DNA from: Bacteroidota bacterium
GTDB lineage: Bacteria; Bacteroidota; Bacteroidia; Chitinophagales; Chitinophagaceae
Length of the DNA stretch: 26,172 nt
Assembly (NCBI GenBank): GCA_023429985.1
Contig: JAEZCV010000007.1
Location: forward strand, 1 to 26,172
Reading direction: 5' to 3'
A model generated the notes under the pieces. It ran no database searches. It was not told the DNA's origin and saw nothing but the letters and a program-made list of their open reading frames with translations. Made by a program: the position numbers and the translations under genes. Position 1 is the stretch's first letter. Each line of letters starts with the position of its first letter. Positions 22,687-26,172 of the stretch are shown piece by piece.

Positions 22687-23559
22687 ATGTTATTTTCAGT
22701 TATTATTCCAACTTACAACAGAGCCCAGAAGGTTAAAGCGGCTGTACAATCTATCCTTACTCAATCTTATCAGAAATTTGAAATAATTGTTGTGGATGAT
22801 GGAGGAACTGATAATACCGAATCTGTTATTAAAGAACTAAATGATATCAGAGTAAAATATTATTGGAAAGAAAATGAAGAAAGAAGTATAGCCAGGAATT
22901 ATGGTATAGATAAATCCAATGGTGATTATATTGCTTTTTTGGATTCGGATGATTTTTGGTATGCAAATCATCTTTCTACTGCTTTTGAATCTTTAAAGCA
23001 TTCAAAACCTCCGGTTTTACATACATCTTTTCGGTATATTACGGAATCTCACGAAACAATAAAGGATGTAATTGTTAATGAAATATCTTTAAAAAGGCTC
23101 CTGCGGGAAAATTATCTGACTTTTAATTCAGGTTTCATTAGACGCGATATCATGAGTGATTATAGGTTTATTCATTCTCGCGACGCAATTATTTCAGAAG
23201 ATTATTGTTTATGGATTAGGTTAGTTGCTAATGTGAATGTCATTTGTTCATCGGAGGTAACAACAATTATCGTACAACATACGGGTCGCAGTTTAAATAA
23301 TATAGATCCGGTTAAAGTTGATAAAAGTTTCAAGCTGGTTTTCAATCAACTAGACAAGGAGTCGGTTTTAAATTCTTCTGAATTCAGGAGCGACTTTAAT
23401 TGGTTTAAAGCATCCCATCTTACTATTCTTGCTTTATTTTATAGCATTGAGAAGAAAAAGCAAAACGCTTTTAAATGTTTAATGGGTGCGGTAAAATTTC
23501 ATAAGCCAATTATTTTCACGAAGCGGTTTCTTGCCGTTGTAAAAAAGCTCCTTTTTTAA
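22687..23559 (+). CDS. Family 2 glycosyltransferase
   Basis: A 290-aa GT-A-fold enzyme. FSVIIPTYNRAQKVKAAVQS opens the nucleotide-sugar domain, followed by EIIVVDDGGTDNT and IAFLDSDDFW, which carries the DxD-type metal-binding motif. RSIARNYGID and SEDYCLWIRL (the ED region near the acceptor site) fit GT2. There are no clear membrane helices. It begins eight bases after the pyruvyltransferase stop and belongs to the same AT-rich module. Donor sugar unknown. Confidence 0.9.
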   Translation: MLFSVIIPTYNRAQKVKAAVQSILTQSYQKFEIIVVDDGGTDNTESVIKELNDIRVKYYWKENEERSIARNYGIDKSNGDYIAFLDSDDFWYANHLSTAFESLKHSKPPVLHTSFRYITESHETIKDVIVNEISLKRLLRENYLTFNSGFIRRDIMSDYRFIHSRDAIISEDYCLWIRLVANVNVICSSEVTTIIVQHTGRSLNNIDPVKVDKSFKLVFNQLDKESVLNSSEFRSDFNWFKASHLTILALFYSIEKKKQNAFKCLMGAVKFHKPIIFTKRFLAVVKKLLF

Positions 23560-23645
23560 TAATTGATCAACCGGGATGTTGTTTAATCATTTAATAGATA
23601 CAATTTCTGAAGTTTTACAGTTAGGGATATTTTAGATATCATTTT

Positions 23646-24878
23646 ATGATTACTCCTAAAATTTTAATGGTAATTACCAATCTTGGTGAGGGTGGCGCAC
23701 AGCGTGTGTTTTTTGACCACGCAGTAGCATTTTCTCAAAAATTTCAGGTTAAGGAAGTGGTTTTTGACCATGGTGAAAAGGAAAGATTATATGATAGTGG
23801 ACTTGAAATTTTATCACTGAATGTTAAGGGTAGTAATAATCTTTTGGGGAAAATTTCTGCATTTATTAAGCGGCCTTTCAGGCTGAGGAAGATCATTAAA
23901 GAGAATAAAATTGATCTTGTAATTAGTCATATGGATGGAGCTAACTGGGTTAATACATTAACATTTACTAAGTCCAGGAAAATTCTTGTTGTTCATGGTA
24001 CCATTTTACATGATTATTCTTCATCGAGATTAATGCAGTGGATAAGGCGGAAAATTCTTATCCCTTCATTATATAATAAGGCAGATTTAACTGTGGCGGT
24101 AAGTGAAGGAATTCGAAATGAATTGATTAATGATTGCGGAATCAAAAACGTCAAAACCATACCTAATTTTTTCAATGTTGAAGAAATTCAAAGAAATGCA
24201 TCAATGCCATTGTCCCAGGAATGGGAGCGATTATTTTTAAATAATCAGATTTTAATTACATCGGGGCGTTTGCATGAGCAGAAAAAACAAAAGCATCTTT
24301 TGCCTTTATTTAAAAAGATATTAACGAGCCATAGAAATCTTAAGTTAATCATTCTGGGAGATGGGCCCTTGAGAAATGAATTATTTGCAGAAGCTAAATC
24401 TTTGGGCTTAAGAATATATTCCGTTTGGGATAAGGAAAAGGATCTTACTAATGAATTTGATGTTTATTTTCCCGGATATGTAAATAATCCATTTCAGTTT
24501 TTACAGAGAAGTACATTGTTTGTTTTTCCTTCGGGGTGGGAAGGATTCCCTCTTGCACTTTGTGAGGCAATGATTTCAGGAGTTCCTGTACTAGCAGCAG
24601 ACTGTCCAACTGGACCAAGGGAAATTATATGTCCCGGCACGTTCGATTCTAGTTATAGTTTGAAAACTTCAGAGGAATCTCAATTTGGAGTTTTACTTCC
24701 CATGGTTGATAAGGCCAATTTCGAAATTGAATGGGAGAATGCAATCATAAATTTGCTTTCCAATCCAGAAAAGCGTTCTAAGCTAATTCATAATGGAATC
24801 GAAAGGATGAAATCATTTAATAAGGCTGCTGTAATGCAGCAATGGTTTGATGAAATTGAAAGGGTAGCAGCAAATTGA
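23646..24878 (+). CDS. Family 4 glycosyltransferase
   Basis: A 410-aa GT-B enzyme. The N-terminal ILMVITNLGEGGAQRVFFDHA is the loop seen in many GT4 enzymes such as those adding GalNAc. The C-terminal half has ITSGRLHEQKKQKHLLPLF, LIILGDGPLRNEL and VFPSGWEGFPLALCEAMISG, which contains the EX7E motif of retaining GT4 enzymes, then VPVLAADCPTGPREI. It transfers one sugar of the repeat unit. It is the last gene of the AT-rich module, 86 bases after the GT2 and 104 bases before wecB. Confidence 0.9.
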   Translation: MITPKILMVITNLGEGGAQRVFFDHAVAFSQKFQVKEVVFDHGEKERLYDSGLEILSLNVKGSNNLLGKISAFIKRPFRLRKIIKENKIDLVISHMDGANWVNTLTFTKSRKILVVHGTILHDYSSSRLMQWIRRKILIPSLYNKADLTVAVSEGIRNELINDCGIKNVKTIPNFFNVEEIQRNASMPLSQEWERLFLNNQILITSGRLHEQKKQKHLLPLFKKILTSHRNLKLIILGDGPLRNELFAEAKSLGLRIYSVWDKEKDLTNEFDVYFPGYVNNPFQFLQRSTLFVFPSGWEGFPLALCEAMISGVPVLAADCPTGPREIICPGTFDSSYSLKTSEESQFGVLLPMVDKANFEIEWENAIINLLSNPEKRSKLIHNGIERMKSFNKAAVMQQWFDEIERVAAN

Positions 24879-24982
24879 AGTTGAATAATGAATTCTAAAT
24901 GCAAATTGATTGTAAATTCTTTTACTATTCGTCGAATTTCTAAAATTGTCTTACTGAAAATCGAGGGGGTTAACCTTTAAAG

Positions 24983-26095
24983 ATGAAAAAGAAAGTATTG
25001 TTTGTATTTGGAACAAGGCCGGAAGCAATTAAGATGGCTCCATTGATTTTAAAATGCAGGGAACATGTCGAATCTTTTGATGTAAAAGTATGTGTCACCG
25101 GGCAGCATAAGGAAATGCTGGAGCAGGTGCTATCTTTTTTTAGCATTAAGCCTGATGTTGATTTTGGTGGTATGACAAAGAATCAAACATTATTTGATGT
25201 TACACAAAACGTATTAAAGGGTCTTGAGAAAGTGCTTGAGGAAGAATTGCCGGACTACCTTGTGGTTCAGGGTGATACCACCTCTGCATTTTGTGGGGCT
25301 TTGGCCGGTTATTATAAAAAGGTAAAGATCATTCATCTTGAAGCAGGTTTGCGAAGTAATGATTTATATTCTCCATGGCCTGAAGAGGGAAACCGTCAAT
25401 TAATAGGCCGTATCGCGCATATTCATTTTACACCTACAAAAAAAGCAACGGAAGCATTGAAAAGTGAAGGGATCTCGAAAAATGTTTTCCAGGTAGGCAA
25501 TACAGTAATTGATGCATTGTTGGTAGCAGATGAAATTGTTAGTAAAGGTTCTTATGCACACCTATTTCAGGAAATTGATTTTAATAAGAGACTGGTTTTG
25601 ATAACGGGGCACCGTCGTGAAAGTTTCGGAGAGCCATTTCGCCAGATGTGTATGGCAATTAAAAAATTAGCCCGGGTTTACCAGGATGTAAATTTCCTTT
25701 ATCCTGTTCATTTAAATCCTAATGTGCAACAGGAGGTTTATAAAACACTTGATGGTTTAAGCAATGTTTATCTTGTTCCACCCGTTGATTATCCTGTGAT
25801 GGTTTGGTTGTTAAGGCATTCATTTATTGTACTTACAGATTCAGGAGGGATTCAGGAAGAAGCGCCCACATTTGGAAAGCCTGTTTTGGTAATGCGCGAT
25901 GTTACTGAAAGAACAGAGGGTATAGATGCAGGTACAGCGAAGTTGGTAGGTACAACGGAAGAGAACATTATTAGTGCTGTAACCAAATTGCTGGAGGATG
26001 AAGTCGAATACAATAAAATGGCAAAAGCCGTTAATCCATATGGGGATGGTACTACCTGTGCGCAGATCGTCGAGATACTAAATGATCAATATTGA
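24983..26095 (+). CDS. wecB: Non-hydrolysing UDP-N-acetylglucosamine 2-epimerase (WecB/WbpI type)
   Basis: A 370-aa enzyme that interconverts UDP-GlcNAc and UDP-ManNAc, or their diacetamido-uronic acid analogues in the WbpI subgroup. The N-terminus is FGTRPEAIKMAPL (Arg12, Lys17). QGDTTSAF (Asp98), HLEAGLRS (Glu120), WPEEGNRQLIGR (Glu134), ITGHRRESFG (His210, Glu213) and LTDSGGIQEEAP follow, matching the E. coli WecB active site. The WbpB/WbpD-like genes make WbpI activity plausible; sequence alone does not decide. Its stop overlaps the next start by three bases. Its 5' end is duplicated as a remnant at 21407-21449. Confidence 0.92.
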   Translation: MKKKVLFVFGTRPEAIKMAPLILKCREHVESFDVKVCVTGQHKEMLEQVLSFFSIKPDVDFGGMTKNQTLFDVTQNVLKGLEKVLEEELPDYLVVQGDTTSAFCGALAGYYKKVKIIHLEAGLRSNDLYSPWPEEGNRQLIGRIAHIHFTPTKKATEALKSEGISKNVFQVGNTVIDALLVADEIVSKGSYAHLFQEIDFNKRLVLITGHRRESFGEPFRQMCMAIKKLARVYQDVNFLYPVHLNPNVQQEVYKTLDGLSNVYLVPPVDYPVMVWLLRHSFIVLTDSGGIQEEAPTFGKPVLVMRDVTERTEGIDAGTAKLVGTTEENIISAVTKLLEDEVEYNKMAKAVNPYGDGTTCAQIVEILNDQY

Positions 26096-26172
26096 GATCT
26101 TTATATTTCCCGGGTCTACGTGGCCTGAGATTTATAGCTGCTGCAATTGTTGGAATTTGCCATATTGAGCAG
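26092..26172 (+). CDS. Acyltransferase-3 family protein, N-terminal fragment
   Basis: An open frame from TTG 26092, overlapping the wecB stop, continues to the window end. The 27 codons seen read LYFPGLRGLRFIAAAIVGIC followed by HIEQ. That is the first membrane helix and catalytic-type His of acyltransferase-3 (OafA/WecH-like) proteins, which put acetyl or other acyl groups on sugars. The translational overlap supports membership in the operon. The rest lies outside the window. Confidence 0.8.
   Translation, partial: MRSLYFPGLRGLRFIAAAIVGICHIEQ

Overview
The window looks like a contig from a member of the Bacteroidota, probably a Chitinophagales/Sphingobacteriia-type organism. The reasons are several TTG starts, little Shine-Dalgarno sequence, promoter elements of the TAnnTTTG type, a UpxY-type antiterminator leading a polysaccharide operon, and a SusC/RagA-like signature in one surface protein. 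The first 30 bases are Illumina Nextera adapter (19-base transposon mosaic end plus adapter tail, one mismatch), not genomic DNA. The first gene is therefore truncated by the contig end and its apparent N-terminus is artificial.

Left part (31-8761), mixed chromosomal genes: the tail of a 3-hydroxyacyl-CoA dehydrogenase; a 2H-phosphoesterase (LigT-like) protein followed by a PA0069-type radical SAM protein; a 1023-aa exported VIT/vWA/TPR/DUF2135 protein; a 412-base non-coding stretch with two strong intrinsic terminators, a likely small RNA and an antiterminator/terminator switch; an unrecognised 139-aa protein; the RNA ligase RtcB; an 11-bp minisatellite; and a convergent HGSNAT/DUF5009-like membrane acyltransferase.

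Right part (about 8970-26172) is the start of an exopolysaccharide, capsule or O-antigen locus read rightwards from one recognisable promoter. In order it holds UpxY, a Wza-like export lipoprotein, a Wzc-like tyrosine autokinase, a WbpP-like UDP-GlcNAc 4-epimerase, RmlB, another SDR epimerase, a GT4, RmlA, WbpD-like and WbpB-like enzymes, a Wzx flippase, a pyruvyltransferase-family protein, a GT2, a second GT4, a UDP-GlcNAc 2-epimerase (WecB/WbpI type) and the first codons of an acyltransferase-3 protein. The genes are tightly packed, many with 1-4 base overlaps. Together they make nucleotide sugars (UDP-HexNAc, dTDP-4-keto-6-deoxyglucose, probably a UDP-diacetamido-uronic acid), assemble and modify a repeat unit, flip it and export it. 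RmlC, RmlD, WbpA, WbpE, Wzy and the initiating transferase are not in the window, so the locus continues beyond it.

Two signs of remodelling stand out. (1) A 509-bp cassette (13699-14207) sits between the WbpP-like gene and rmlB. It has 36-bp terminal inverted repeats made of four 8-bp CTAAACNN units and a single, oppositely oriented four-helix-bundle (S23/IVP) gene. A third copy of the repeat lies inside the rmlB coding sequence. (2) A broken copy of the wecB 5' end lies directly after wzx, while intact wecB lies about 3.6 kb further on. The two copies bracket an AT-richer module of three genes (pyruvyltransferase, GT2, GT4) that appears to have been inserted or exchanged there.
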